Below, in pieces: positions 1 through 8,771 of a DNA stretch of 48,987 nucleotides; position 1 is the stretch's first letter; each line of letters starts with the position of its first letter. Origin of the DNA: an uncultured Rhodospirillales bacterium. Lineage in GTDB: Bacteria > Pseudomonadota > Alphaproteobacteria > Azospirillales > Azospirillaceae. The stretch spans positions 1 through 48,987 of the forward strand of contig CAIYNU010000001.1 in NCBI GenBank assembly GCA_903927615.1, written 5' to 3'. A program made the position numbers and the translations under genes. The notes below the pieces were generated by a model. That model saw only the letters and a program-made list of their open reading frames with translations, ran no database searches and had not been told where the DNA came from.

Positions 1-126
1 CTGACCGCCAGCGCGGTTCAGGTCCGGCAACCGCTGTTTCGCGGCTCGATCGGCCGTTGGCGCCGGTATCGACCGTACCTTCAGCCGCTGCTGGCCGAAT
101 TGGGGGACTTGGTTCCGGACCCGTGA
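1..126 (+). CDS. C-terminal end of a probable TPR-sulfotransferase protein (partial)
   Basis: The first 41 codons form an open frame that ends at TGA 124-126; the start lies outside the window. The segment reads TASAVQVRQPLFRGSIGRWR, followed by a short tail with LLAELGDL. This resembles the C-terminal end of bacterial TPR-sulfotransferase proteins, which usually close with a TAS-x-QVRxPxY-x-xS-x-GRWR block and then a leucine-rich helix. That block contacts the PAPS cofactor region in sulfotransferases; this is family knowledge, not visible here. The identification rests on this short tail only. A second TPR enzyme lies a little downstream (2842-4923). Confidence 0.6.
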   Translation: MTASAVQVRQPLFRGSIGRWRRYRPYLQPLLAELGDLVPDP

Positions 127-268
127 GGCGGGCGCGAGATCCGAATCGAAATGCGATTGAATCAAGGGTGTGTTCACGAAAATCCGGTTGCGCTGCCTTG
201 CGGGATTGCAGACGCTCCTGTTAAGGGATTGAATCGCGGGGTCGGCAACGGATGCGGAGTGCGCGGTG

Positions 269-1972
269 ATGGTTCGACTGGCGGATATGTCCTTGCGGGT
301 GAAGGTCGGACTGGTTCCGGCGGTTTTAATCGTGATTCTGTTGGCGGTCAGCAGCTACGCTGTGATGGCCATGCGGTCCGATGCGACCGCGGTTGTCAGC
401 CTTCGCGACACCGGGATGAAGACGGTGTCGGTGGTCAGCGAATTCCGTGTTGAGACCGAAACCCTGAACGGCAAACTGTTTCGGTTGACGTCGATTGCCG
501 CCAACGTCTCCGATGCCGGCGTCATTGCCGCCGCGGTCCGGGAGACCAATGAACAAATGGCCTTGGTCCAGCAGCATTTCGCCGCGTTGAAACCGCTGGT
601 GGTCGCGCTGATCGGAGACACCGGCGATGTCCAGTCGCTGGAAAAGGATTTGACGGCCTATATCAAGGACACTCGGGCGGTGGCGGAGATGGTGGACGCG
701 GATCCCGCCACCGCCTTGTCCTTCATGGGCGATACCGAAACCGCGATCGCCCACTTTCAGGCTTCTTTGGCTCGTGTGGTTCAACAGGTCGGAGAACGGC
801 GCGATGATGTTCTGGCAGGCCTGATCACCGGGATGGATACCGTGCGCACGATTTTTACCGCGGCCTCGACGGTGGCGGTGTTGTTGGGCCTGGTTCTCGC
901 GGTCTGGGTCGGGTCGCGCATCGTTCGCCCGCTGTACGGGCTTCAGGACGCCATTTCGACCGTCCAGCGCACCGGTGACCTGTCGCGGCTGGCCGTGGTG
1001 ACCGGTCGCGACGAAATCGGGCGAACCGCCGAGGCCTTCAACGGCTTGTTGAGCGAACTGAACACGCTGGTGGCGGCAATCAGTTCGGTGATGGCAAGAG
1101 CCGCGGTCAACGACCTGTCGGTGCGTGTGACCATGGCCGCCCGGGGGGACATCGGCAGGCTTAAGGACGACGTCAACGCCTCTCTGGAGGCGCTGTCCAG
1201 AACGCTCCGCAATACCATGAAAAATATCCATCATGTGGCAAGCGCCAGCAGTCAGGTGAGCACCGCCGTCGGACAGATTTCCGATGGGGCACAAAGTCAG
1301 GCGAATGCGGTCAAACAAATCGCGGCGGGTATCCGGACCACTGCTCAGGCGGTGGAGCAGGTTTTTTCCGACGCCCGAGCCTCCAGTCACAATGCGGGGG
1401 AAGCCGTGGGGCAAGTGTCGGCGGGGCGCCAGCAGGTGCTCGATATGGTCAATTCGGTGAATGCCATTGCCGAAAACTCACGCGCCATCGCCAAGATCAC
1501 CAATGTCATCGGTCGCATTGCGTCCCAAACCAACATGTTGTCGTTGAACGCGGCGATTGAGGCGGCCCGTGCCGGCGACGCGGGCAAGGGCTTTGCCGTC
1601 GTGGCGGAAGAGGTCGGCAAGCTTGCCGACCACTCCGGACGTTCGGCTGATGAAATCACGGCCCTGATCAGTAAAGCCAGCACGGATGCCCATGACGGCG
1701 TCGACCGGGCCCAGGCCATGGGCTTCAGCATCGACCAGATTTCCTTTGCCGTCAGGGAATTTGAACGGCTGGCCAGCAGCATTTCGAGCGCCATGGAGAA
1801 GCAGACGGCGGCGGTGGAGGATATTCGATCGAGTATCGAGGATCTGGCGCGCATTGGCACCGCTAATGCGGTGGCGGCCGAAGAGGTGACCGCGACCATG
1901 GTCGAACTGTCGCGTTTGGCCGAGCAAACCCGAAGCGAAATTCAGCAGTTCAAATTCCAGACCGGTGGTTGA
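269..1972 (+). CDS. Methyl-accepting chemotaxis protein
   Basis: A transmembrane chemoreceptor that would signal to CheA/CheW and so bias flagellar rotation. TM1 is at about residues 13-35. A periplasmic helical sensor region of about 155 residues follows, then TM2 at about 195-215, HAMP (IVRPLYGLQ onward, about 216-268), a second HAMP-like segment, and the methyl-accepting domain. The conserved hairpin tip reads [24 protein letters not shown] at 266 directly precedes the ATG at 269; GGAG at 256-259 serves either, and ATG is preferred. There is no C-terminal CheR/CheB-docking pentapeptide. The ligand cannot be told from sequence. The nearby flaF gene suggests a motile cell. Confidence 0.95.
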   Translation: MVRLADMSLRVKVGLVPAVLIVILLAVSSYAVMAMRSDATAVVSLRDTGMKTVSVVSEFRVETETLNGKLFRLTSIAANVSDAGVIAAAVRETNEQMALVQQHFAALKPLVVALIGDTGDVQSLEKDLTAYIKDTRAVAEMVDADPATALSFMGDTETAIAHFQASLARVVQQVGERRDDVLAGLITGMDTVRTIFTAASTVAVLLGLVLAVWVGSRIVRPLYGLQDAISTVQRTGDLSRLAVVTGRDEIGRTAEAFNGLLSELNTLVAAISSVMARAAVNDLSVRVTMAARGDIGRLKDDVNASLEALSRTLRNTMKNIHHVASASSQVSTAVGQISDGAQSQANAVKQIAAGIRTTAQAVEQVFSDARASSHNAGEAVGQVSAGRQQVLDMVNSVNAIAENSRAIAKITNVIGRIASQTNMLSLNAAIEAARAGDAGKGFAVVAEEVGKLADHSGRSADEITALISKASTDAHDGVDRAQAMGFSIDQISFAVREFERLASSISSAMEKQTAAVEDIRSSIEDLARIGTANAVAAEEVTATMVELSRLAEQTRSEIQQFKFQTGG

Positions 1973-2317
1973 GCGTGAGTCAGGTGGTTGCAGGGGGGCT
2001 CGGGGGGAGGCGTCGGCCCAACCCGGCCCAGAGGCCCCCGGCACCGACCGGCAGCGCGACCGTGACGGCCTTGGGGTTTCTCTCGGCTGGGGGTCTCGCG
2101 TCCCCCCTTGAGCCTTGGCCTCAATATGCCTATTCTAACGATCGAACACCTGACCTCAGGGAGGGACGTGCCCGCTGCCGGTGGTTATAGCGGTTTTCCT
2201 GGCCTGAGCCAAAGCGTTTGCCATCGACCGATCACATGCCCATCTACCAGTCACGTCGTTGACGACCCCACGCCCACGTAGAGAACTGGCGGCGTTGGAA
2301 ACAAGGAGTCCGGACCT
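1973..2317. other. Intergenic region upstream of flaF
   Basis: No convincing gene is seen. A weak GGGGG/CCCCC hairpin lies near 2088-2107 and could help end the chemoreceptor transcript, but no T-tract follows. No clear sigma-28 or sigma-54 flagellar promoter was found. The flaF ribosome binding site AAGGAG is at 2303-2308. Confidence 0.4.
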
Positions 2318-2800
2318 ATGCCACCGCCCCTGCGGACAAATCCATACAAAAATACCCCGGATGCCTCCGCAGACCCGCGCCAGATCGAGGGCTGGGCACT
2401 GATGGAGGTGGCTGTCCGGATGAAGGCCGCTCAACGCGAACCGGTTGACCCGAACACCGTTCTGGAGGTGACGCGGCTGAATCGGCGGTTGTGGACGATC
2501 ATCCAGGCGAATCTGGTGGAGCCCGACTGTACGGTGCCCCAGGAGACCCGCACCGCGCTTTTGACGCTGACTCGGTTCATCGACACTCATGCCATGGGCA
2601 TCATTGCGGATCCCCAGCCCGAGAAGCTTGATGTGCTGATCAGTATCAACCGGGAAATTGCCGGCGGTTTACTGACGCCGCCCCCCGCACCGGCCGCCGC
2701 GCAACCCGCCGCCCCCGCCGCCGCTGCGCCTCTGCGGGCGCCGGTGGCCCCGCCGCCTGGCGGTGCCCCGCTCCGCAAGCTGACTGATACCCGCGCCTGA
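2318..2800 (+). CDS. flaF: Flagellar biosynthesis regulator FlaF
   Basis: FlaF is a small alphaproteobacterial cytoplasmic protein. In Caulobacter it acts with FlbT on flagellin synthesis and secretion. The first 115 residues show the family pattern: an NPY start, a RQIEGWALMEVAVRMKAA helix, TRLNRRLWTIIQANL, then TRTALLTLTRFIDTH. The remaining tail is a low-complexity Ala/Pro stretch, longer than usual for the family (160 residues in all). AAGGAG at 2303-2308 sits nine bases before ATG 2318. The gene is followed closely by a TPR glycosyltransferase on the same strand, which suggests a link to flagellin glycosylation. No flagellin gene is in the window. Confidence 0.85.
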   Translation: MPPPLRTNPYKNTPDASADPRQIEGWALMEVAVRMKAAQREPVDPNTVLEVTRLNRRLWTIIQANLVEPDCTVPQETRTALLTLTRFIDTHAMGIIADPQPEKLDVLISINREIAGGLLTPPPAPAAAQPAAPAAAAPLRAPVAPPPGGAPLRKLTDTRA

Positions 2801-2841
2801 GCCGAGACCGGGCGGGCTCTGACGGCGAGTCGGCCGTATCG

Positions 2842-4923
2842 TTGGCGGCTGGCCTGGCGCTGATGGATCGGGGCCGGTTGGGTGATGCGGCGGCCTGCTT
2901 CGAGCGGGTGCTGGCTCAGGCTCCGGACGAGACCCGGGCCTGGATGGCGTTGGGTCTTGCCCTGTTGGACCTGGGCCGGCCCGCCGATGCCGCGGAGGGC
3001 TTTCGTCGGGCATTGGCCCTGGCGCCCGATGACGTGAAGGCGCACCTTAACCTGGGGGCAGCACTGCTGCGACTGGGACGTGCCGCCGAGGCCGCGTCCT
3101 GGTTCGAACGGGCGCTGATCCTTGAGCCCGACTATGCCCGGGCTCATGGGAATCTTGGGACGGCGTGGCTGGATCTCGGTCGCCATGTCGAGGCCGCAGG
3201 GTGCTTCGAGCGGGCACTGGCGCTGGCGCCCGACCTGGTGGAGGCTGCGCTCAACCTGGGGGTCGCCCTGGAACGTCAGGGCCGCCTGGCCGATGCGGTT
3301 TCGGTCTGGCGGCGCCTGGCCGCCCGCCAACCCGGGTGTCTCGAAGCCCACCTGAATTTGGGGGCGGCCCTGATGGAGCAGGGGCAACTCACCGAGGCGG
3401 CCGGGTCGTTGAACCGGGCGCTGGCGCTTAAACCCGATAGCGCCGAGTCGCACCTGACCCTGGGCGTGTTGCTTCGGCGGCAAAACCGGCTGGCCGACGC
3501 CGAGGATCGCTTCCGGCGGGCGTTGGCGCTGTTCCCGGGTTATGCCGAGGCTCACCTCAACCTTGGCTCGGCGCTTCAGGAGCAGGGCCACCTGGACGAG
3601 GCGCTGGCGAGCTTTGAGCGGGCGCGATCGCTGAAGCCCGATCTTGCGGCAGCCGGGGTCGCGGCCATCTTCACCCGGCTTTACCAGCCTGGCACCGACC
3701 TGGCCGGGATCGCGGCTGCCGCCCGGCAGTGGGCCGACCGGTACGAGGCCCCGCTGACGCCGGCCCGGGTCGTCCATGACCCTCAGCGCCGGCCGTCGGG
3801 GCGGTATCGGCTGGGTTTCGTTTCGGGTGATTTTCGGGCGCATGCCGTGGGCTTTCTGGTCCTGCCCGCCCTGGAGGCCCTGGCGCGGGCCGGCCATCGC
3901 TTCACCTGCTACGCCAACCAGGCCACCGAGGACGAGGTCACCTGCCGTTTTCGCCGCGCCGCCGCGGTCTGGCGGCCGGTCTTCGGCTGGTCTGACCAGG
4001 CGTTGGACGCCCGGATTCGCGCCGACGGCATCGACATACTGGTCGACCTGAGCGGGTATACCGCGCTGAACCGCTTGTTGGTGTTCGCCCGCAAACCGGC
4101 CCCGATTCAGGTGGCGTGGGTCGGCTATCCCGCCACCACCGGCCTTGAGGCCATGGACTATCTGTTGGCGGATGCGCGTCAGGTCCCGGCGGGCGCCGAG
4201 CGGTACTACCGGGAACGGGTGGTGCGGTTGCCCGACGGGTATGTCGCCTGGCAACCACCGGATGACGCCGGGCCGGTCGGCCCGCCGCCGGCGGCCGCCA
4301 ACGGCTTTATCACCTTCGGCTCGTTCAATGCCTTGAAGAAGATCACGCCGCCGGTGATCGCGGCCTGGAGCCGCATTCTGCATCGGGTGGCCGATGCCCG
4401 GTTGCTGATCAAGACCCAGGCGCTCAGTTGTCCGGACTGTCGACGCCGGTGTGTCGGCAGTCTGGCAGCGCACGGCATCACCCCGGAGCGTATCCGCCTG
4501 GCTGGCGCAACTACGCCTGACCAGCATCGGGAGGCGATTGCCGGGGTCGATCTGGCATTGGATTCCTTCCCCTACAGCGGTGGGCTGACCACGCTGGAGA
4601 CACTGTGGCTCGGCGTTCCGGTGGTGACGTGCGCCGCCGATACCCTGTGCAGCCGGCATGCCCTGGGCTATCTGTCTGTCGTCGGGCGGGAGGAATGGGT
4701 TGCGTATGACGCCGATCGGTATGTCGAGATCGCGGTCGGACTGGCCCTGGACGGACCGGGCCTGACGGCATTGCGGGCCGGTCTGCGCCCGCGTATGGCA
4801 TCGTCACCGCTCTGCGATTCTGATCGCTTTGCCCGTCATCTGGATCGGGCTTTTGCCACCATGTGGGCGACCTTTCTGGCCGGTGATCCGCCGCGAGGCT
4901 TCGAGATTTCGCGTCAGGACTGA
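2842..4923 (+). CDS. TPR O-GlcNAc transferase-like (SPINDLY/GT41) glycosyltransferase
   Basis: A cytoplasmic enzyme expected to move a sugar from a nucleotide donor to Ser/Thr of a protein. Residues 1-275 hold about eight tandem TPR units (AHLNLGAAL-type helices every 34 residues). Residues about 310-665 match GT41 catalytic sequence: GFVSGDFRAHAVGF, ILVDLSGYTALNRL, PIQVAWVGYPATTG, FGSFNALKKI, and DSFPYSGGLTTLETLWLGVP, which would line the UDP-sugar pocket. The start is uncertain. The frame is open only from 2788; TTG 2842 is the first start-type codon and ATG 2863 is an alternative. It follows flaF by about 40 bases, so flagellin is a plausible acceptor (inference). Confidence 0.9.
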   Translation: MAAGLALMDRGRLGDAAACFERVLAQAPDETRAWMALGLALLDLGRPADAAEGFRRALALAPDDVKAHLNLGAALLRLGRAAEAASWFERALILEPDYARAHGNLGTAWLDLGRHVEAAGCFERALALAPDLVEAALNLGVALERQGRLADAVSVWRRLAARQPGCLEAHLNLGAALMEQGQLTEAAGSLNRALALKPDSAESHLTLGVLLRRQNRLADAEDRFRRALALFPGYAEAHLNLGSALQEQGHLDEALASFERARSLKPDLAAAGVAAIFTRLYQPGTDLAGIAAAARQWADRYEAPLTPARVVHDPQRRPSGRYRLGFVSGDFRAHAVGFLVLPALEALARAGHRFTCYANQATEDEVTCRFRRAAAVWRPVFGWSDQALDARIRADGIDILVDLSGYTALNRLLVFARKPAPIQVAWVGYPATTGLEAMDYLLADARQVPAGAERYYRERVVRLPDGYVAWQPPDDAGPVGPPPAAANGFITFGSFNALKKITPPVIAAWSRILHRVADARLLIKTQALSCPDCRRRCVGSLAAHGITPERIRLAGATTPDQHREAIAGVDLALDSFPYSGGLTTLETLWLGVPVVTCAADTLCSRHALGYLSVVGREEWVAYDADRYVEIAVGLALDGPGLTALRAGLRPRMASSPLCDSDRFARHLDRAFATMWATFLAGDPPRGFEISRQD

Positions 4924-5288
4924 GCGCAGGGCGGCGCCGGGACACCCTAACGTCCAGGATTCAAAGGGCCGACCGGCCCGTTGCGGGTGTGTGGGCAGAG
5001 CCCACAAATCCTGGTTCAAACCCCTGTCCGGCCCGAGCGTCGATGGGACTTGGTCCCTTGAGCAGGGCGATTTCCATGCCCACCGAGATAATGCCCCACC
5101 AGGACCATGAAGGCTGCCATGTATGCCGATGGTATGGCGAGCTGGGCCGTAGTATGGCACCGGTATGTCAATGTCCGGCCCGCGCTTCGGAGGTATGTTG
5201 CGTGACGTCAAAAGACTGGCCGTGTTTGACGATTGCCGCTGGCGGGGGCGGGCCGTACACTCGGGCGGGGCCAATGGGAGGCAGCGTC
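4924..5288. other. Intergenic region with hairpins upstream of the dGTPase gene
   Basis: 365 bases without a convincing gene. It carries GGGCC/GGCCC and TGTGGGC/GCCCACA (4990-5006) hairpins that belong to a dispersed element listed separately. The GGTTCAAACCCC stretch near 5010-5022 looks like a tRNA T-arm but has no fitting stem. GGGAGG at 5276-5281 is the ribosome binding site of the next gene. Confidence 0.4.
4961..5012. repeat. REP-like extragenic element, copy 1
   Basis: The segment starts with GATTCAAAGGGCCGACCGGC and ends with TGTGGGCAGAGCCCACA. A related, diverged copy occurs at about 10401-10458 (GGTTCAAAGGGGCGACCGGC, later TGTGGGGCGGAGCCCGC). Both contain the same order of CGACCGG core and GAGCCC hairpin. 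Two copies do not define a family; the function is unknown. Confidence 0.4.
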
Positions 5289-6488
5289 ATGGCGGCCATA
5301 GACCACGATATTCAATTGGCGCCCTATGCCTGCCGCGCAGCCCACAGCCGGGGGCGGTTGGTGGCGGAACCGGAGAGCCCGAGCCGGACGCCGTTTCAGC
5401 GTGACCGGGACCGAATCCTGCATTCCGGGGCCTTTCGCAAGCTAAAGTACAAGACCCAGGTGTTCGTCTACCATGAAGGCGATTACTTTCGCACCCGGCT
5501 GACTCACAGTCTGGAAGTTGCCCAGATCGCGCGCTCGATCTGCCGGGCCTTGGCCCTGAACGACGATCTGGCCGAGGCGGTGGCCCTGGCCCACGATCTG
5601 GGCCACGCGCCGTTCGGCCATGCCGGTGAGGACGCCCTCAATCAGTCCATGGTCCCCTATGGCGGTTTCAGTCATAACGAGCAGACTCTGCGCATTCTCA
5701 CTCGACTGGAGCGGCGCTATGCCGAGTTCGATGGTCTGAACCTCAGTTGGGAAACCCTGGAAGGTGTGGTCAAGCACAATGGGCCGTTGGTGCCACCGCC
5801 CTTGGGCGGTTCGCTGCCACCATACATTCAGGAATACCAGCATCACTACGACCTGGAATACCAGAACTGGGCGTCGGCTGAGGCCCAGGTTGCCGCTTTG
5901 GCAGACAACATCGCCTACGATAACCATGATCTTGATGACGGCCTGCGGGCCGGGTTGTTTACCATCGACGACGTAGCCGTGGCCCCGCTGGTGGGCGGCA
6001 TCGTCGCCACGGTGCGCGCGAAATATCCCGGCTTGGAGCTGGGCCGGCTGATCCATGAGACCATCCGGCGACTGATCGACGCCATGGTCACCGATTTGCT
6101 GACCGAAACCCGACGCCGGTTGGGTGTGCTGCACGCGGCGTCGCCGGCGCAGATTCGCTTGGCCCGAGGACCGGTGGTGGCGTTCAGCGAGTCCATGGCC
6201 GCCGACGAGCGGGGGCTGCGGTCCTTTCTGATGGCGCGGATGTACCGGCATTTCCGGGTCAATCGCGAGACCAGCAAGGCGCGTCGGGTGATTCGTGACC
6301 TGTTTTCACTGTTTATGGCCGAGCCGGTATGCCTGCCCACCGAGTGGCAAGGGTATTTGAAGGAGGCGGGCGCCGAGACCGATGTGGCCGGGCGGGCGCG
6401 GATCGTGGCGGATTATATTGCCGGCATGACCGACCGCTATGCGCTCCTTGAACATCGCCGGCTGTTTAATATGGATGCGCGGGTGTAG
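5289..6488 (+). CDS. dgt: Deoxyguanosinetriphosphate triphosphohydrolase-like protein
   Basis: An HD-domain phosphohydrolase expected to hydrolyse dNTPs to deoxynucleosides and triphosphate, and so take part in nucleotide-pool control. The metal ligands are visible: FRTRLTHSLEV, then AHDLGHAPFGHAGE (HD motif and a second His), and later ALADNIAYDNHDLDD. The N-terminal segment SRTPFQRDRDRILHSGAFRK is typical of the family. At 399 residues it fits the short dGTPase-like group. The start is ATG 5289 because GGGAGG lies seven bases upstream at 5276-5281; a longer upstream frame has no such site. It appears to be a single gene. Confidence 0.92.
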   Translation: MAAIDHDIQLAPYACRAAHSRGRLVAEPESPSRTPFQRDRDRILHSGAFRKLKYKTQVFVYHEGDYFRTRLTHSLEVAQIARSICRALALNDDLAEAVALAHDLGHAPFGHAGEDALNQSMVPYGGFSHNEQTLRILTRLERRYAEFDGLNLSWETLEGVVKHNGPLVPPPLGGSLPPYIQEYQHHYDLEYQNWASAEAQVAALADNIAYDNHDLDDGLRAGLFTIDDVAVAPLVGGIVATVRAKYPGLELGRLIHETIRRLIDAMVTDLLTETRRRLGVLHAASPAQIRLARGPVVAFSESMAADERGLRSFLMARMYRHFRVNRETSKARRVIRDLFSLFMAEPVCLPTEWQGYLKEAGAETDVAGRARIVADYIAGMTDRYALLEHRRLFNMDARV

Positions 6489-6619
6489 GAGGCCCTGGCG
6501 CGCCGGGGCGGACGCCCGGGCGTCGCGCGGCACAGGAATTCGCCGTTCGGGGCTTGTTTCAGTCGGTTGGCTGGGGCACATTCGAAGGGGTGGACCAATG
6601 GCGGGGTGGAGCGGGCAAG

Positions 6620-7081
6620 ATGACCTTGTTGTTTGCCTATGGCTCGAACCTCAACCGGGAGCGGATGGCCGAACGGTGTCCGGCCTCGGAGCCGTTGGGG
6701 ACCGCCGTCCTGGCAGATCATCGCTTGGTGTTTCGCCACGGCGCCGATCTCGAACCCCATGCCGGGGCGGTCGCGGTGGGGGTGGTGTGGCGGCTGGGAG
6801 CGGACGACATGATGGCCCTCGATCGTTACGAGGGATGCCCCGGACTCTACCGGAAGGATTACCGCCTGGTGCAGCTGGCTGGCGGTAATTCGGTGGAAGC
6901 GATGCTCTATCGGATGAACCGCGAGGGCTATGCGGTTCCGCCCGTCGAGTATCTGACCATTATCCGCGAGGGCTATCGGGATTTCGGTTTGCCCGAGGCT
7001 GTGCTGGAGGCGGCGGTGGAACTCTCGGCCAGGCTTAAGCCGGCCATCGGCGGTCTGCCCCGGCGCCCGGGTCATCATTAG
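6620..7081 (+). CDS. Gamma-glutamylcyclotransferase family protein
   Basis: A 153-residue protein of the GGCT-like (AIG2-like) fold. Members release 5-oxoproline from gamma-glutamyl amines or act on related amides. The substrate-binding loop FAYGSNLN is at residues 5-12, and the catalytic-Glu region is ALDRYEGCPGLYRK at about 75-88. ATG 6620 is chosen: GGAG at 6608-6611 lies eight bases before it, and the protein then starts MTLLFAYGSNL as expected. An in-frame upstream ATG at 6554 adds 22 residues that look non-coding. It follows the dGTPase gene by 131 bases on the same strand. The precise substrate is unknown. Confidence 0.85.
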   Translation: MTLLFAYGSNLNRERMAERCPASEPLGTAVLADHRLVFRHGADLEPHAGAVAVGVVWRLGADDMMALDRYEGCPGLYRKDYRLVQLAGGNSVEAMLYRMNREGYAVPPVEYLTIIREGYRDFGLPEAVLEAAVELSARLKPAIGGLPRRPGHH

Positions 7082-7113
7082 TCCCCGGGTCATCAAGCGT
7101 TGTGGTGCGGGAC

Positions 7114-7638
7114 TCAGTCGTCGTGCTGGATGGCGGTGGGGATGCAGACCCAACCGGTGCGTTCCCGTCCGATCCGGCCCGGCCCGTAATTTTCCAAGAC
7201 GTCGCCCAGGGACAGCGCAATATGCCTGTCCCCGCTGTGGCCGGTGACGGCGCCGTTGCCGCAGGTCGGGGTGGTGTCGGTGCCGGTGCAGGCGCAGTCA
7301 TAACTGGCTTCGGGCAGGCACGACCAGCCCGAAGCTTGGCCGCGTAGGCTTTGGGGGGATGACGCCGCGGGCTCGGCGTCTCCGACCGAGGGGGGCGCCG
7401 GCGCGAAACCGGGGCCAAAGGCGCTTGGGGTATAGAACGGTAGAATTTCGTCGGCAGGAATAGCCCGGTTGATTTGGCCGTGGTTGCCGGCAATCGCGTG
7501 GGACGAACCGCAGCTCGCTCCCCAAGGCGTTCCGACGCAGACGCAGCCGTAATTCAGCCGCCTGGCATCGGCCGGCCACGCGGCAAGCGCGAGTCCGAAG
7601 GCCAGGGTGACGACGGCGATGAGGCGGCGATGGGTCAT
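7114..7638 (-). CDS. Secreted protein with two Cys-patterned repeats, function unknown
   Basis: I do not recognise this family. The 174-residue protein begins with a clear signal peptide (RRLIAVVTLAFGLALAAWPADA, cleavage near residue 25). The rest shows an internal duplication. Unit 1 has YGCVCVGTPWGASCG and ends IPADEILPFY. Unit 2 has YDCACTGTDTTPTCG and ends LSLGDVLENY. Each is followed by a GW-S/V-C-L/I-P block. The mature part carries C-x-C plus further paired cysteines, suggesting disulfides in the periplasm or outside the cell. No good ribosome binding site precedes ATG 7638. It is convergent with the cyclotransferase gene and lies beside phage-type genes. Confidence 0.65.
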   Translation of the reverse strand: MTHRRLIAVVTLAFGLALAAWPADARRLNYGCVCVGTPWGASCGSSHAIAGNHGQINRAIPADEILPFYTPSAFGPGFAPAPPSVGDAEPAASSPQSLRGQASGWSCLPEASYDCACTGTDTTPTCGNGAVTGHSGDRHIALSLGDVLENYGPGRIGRERTGWVCIPTAIQHDD

Positions 7639-7862
7639 CGGGAAAGTCCGGTTCCATGGTCAACGGCCGGCCCGGCCCGGCCAATCCGGGACCGTCTTCG
7701 GGTCCCAACGTCATAAGGTCGGGACGGTCTCAGGTCGGGAGGCGAGCCTTCGTGCTGGCCAGTTTGCCCGCCCGGCCCTGTTGCGGCAAGCTCCAAAAGC
7801 TTCCGGTCCAAAAGCCTCGGGTCAATGACCGAATGCCGAAACAGCAGACCGCCCGGATGCCA

Positions 7863-8159
7863 TCAGTCGGCGTCGGAACACGGGCGCCGATGGGGGCGGC
7901 CCGCGGGGGTGCCGAAGGCCGTTCCGCCGTTCAGGATCGCCATCGAGACCCGCTCGCGGTCGCTTTCCGCCACCATCAGTGTCGCGCCCTGGCGACCGGC
8001 ATTGACCAGCAGGAAGTCGCCGGATCGGAACATCTCCCAGCCAGGGGCGAAATAGTCCGGGGACAGCAGAGTCTCCAGCGGTTCTCGCGACCGGTAATGC
8101 CAGAGGGTAAAGCCGTTGGCGTAGGCGAGAACGCTCAAGTCTCGGGCAGCATAGGGCAT
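7863..8159 (-). CDS. Phage-type hypothetical protein
   Basis: 98 residues beginning MPYAARDLSVLAYANGFTLW. It then carries YFAPGWEMFRSGDFLLVNAG and GATLMVAES. From memory, short proteins with this opening occur in prophage regions of Rhodospirillales, often near structural genes, but no function is known to me. It overlaps the 3' end of the gene before it by 25 bases and is probably co-transcribed with it. The fold may be a small beta-rich domain (alternating LLVNAG and LMVAES strands); this is inference. An overlapping longer frame on the same strand (7822-8223) has Arg/Pro-rich shadow composition and is rejected. Confidence 0.6.
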   Translation of the reverse strand: MPYAARDLSVLAYANGFTLWHYRSREPLETLLSPDYFAPGWEMFRSGDFLLVNAGRQGATLMVAESDRERVSMAILNGGTAFGTPAGRPHRRPCSDAD

Positions 8160-8515
8160 GGGGATGTCTCCTGGTCCAGTCGATGACCTGGCGGCAAGCC
8201 GGGGTCGGGGGGCGGGCGGTCAAAGGCCAGTCGTGTCGCGAGGGCCCGCTGCAACCGGTCCCCGGCGGCGGTCAGTCGGGTGATGGTGCGCTCCCGCCAG
8301 GCGGGCGTCAGGCCGGGCTGGCCAAGGGTCCAGCGGTGCCAGATGACCTCTTGCCGGGCCATCGCCACCCGGCCGTCGATGGCCTCGATGGCCAGCACCC
8401 GGTCGACCCCGGCGGCGCCATGGCGGTCGGCGAGTCTGGCCCGGCGGTGCGACCAGTTCGAGGCGCCCCGGTCAATGGCCAGGAACTCGGCTTGATGGCG
8501 CTGGTCTCGAGGCAT
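8135..8515 (-). CDS. Hypothetical protein of the phage-type segment
   Basis: I do not recognise this 126-residue protein. It is charged and helical, with WSHRRARLADRH, VDRVLAIEAIDGRVAMARQEV and RERTITRLTAAGDRLQRAL. ATG 8515 is chosen because GGGAGG lies just upstream; the longer frame to 8623 would run into the promoter and operator region. It overlaps the next gene (7863-8159) by 25 bases, so the two look like a small operon read leftward from the promoter at 8595-8623. Confidence 0.5.
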   Translation of the reverse strand: MPRDQRHQAEFLAIDRGASNWSHRRARLADRHGAAGVDRVLAIEAIDGRVAMARQEVIWHRWTLGQPGLTPAWRERTITRLTAAGDRLQRALATRLAFDRPPPDPGLPPGHRLDQETSPCPMLPET

Positions 8516-8594
8516 CCCGCCCTCCCGATCCGGTCCTTCGGGGTTGCCGTCGCCGGTTGGTGGTGTGGCGCCCGCAAGGTGGGTTGATGATCCG

Positions 8595-8647
8595 AAGGTA
8601 GTGCGGAAAAAAAACCGCGTCAAGCATTAACGCGGTATTTATACCAT
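8595..8647 (-). promoter_or_regulatory. Leftward promoter with phage operator copy 1
   Basis: On the minus strand, TTGACG (8623-8618) and TACCTT (8600-8595) are separated by 17 bases. Next to the -35 lies TAACGCGGTATTTATACCAT (8628-8647), whose core GGTAT-TT-ATACC is palindromic. It matches the second copy at 9577-9596 in about 15 of 20 positions. This is the likely binding site of the repressor encoded at 8772-9521 and would control the two small genes 8515-7863. A GCGG-A8-CCGC inverted repeat lies between the promoter elements. Confidence 0.55.
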
Positions 8648-8771
8648 AATCGGCCGGGGCAGTTTGGCATCACCAGGGAATGGCGCGCGCGAACCGACCC
8701 GTCCGCGGCCCGACTCGGGGTCGGCCGTCGGCGGTTCGGGGGGCATGATCGACTCGGGCGTCGGCCGTTAT

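Noticed and set aside
2587-4659. 690-residue minus-strand open frame
   Set aside because: It is antisense to the TPR glycosyltransferase, whose TPR and GT41 motifs are clear. The minus frame is Arg/Gly/Pro/Gln-rich with no family resemblance, as expected of high-GC shadows.
5005-5035. tRNA-like GGTTCAAACCCC stretch
   Set aside because: The flanking bases do not pair as a T-stem or acceptor stem, and no D or anticodon arm precedes it.
4989-5288. 100-residue N-terminal extension of the dGTPase
   Set aside because: The extension has no family similarity and crosses hairpin-rich intergenic DNA. ATG 5289 has a strong GGGAGG site.
7822-8223. 133-residue minus-strand frame overlapping 7863-8159
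   Set aside because: Arg/Pro-rich shadow of the 98-residue frame, which has more protein-like sequence and a recurrent phage-type opening.
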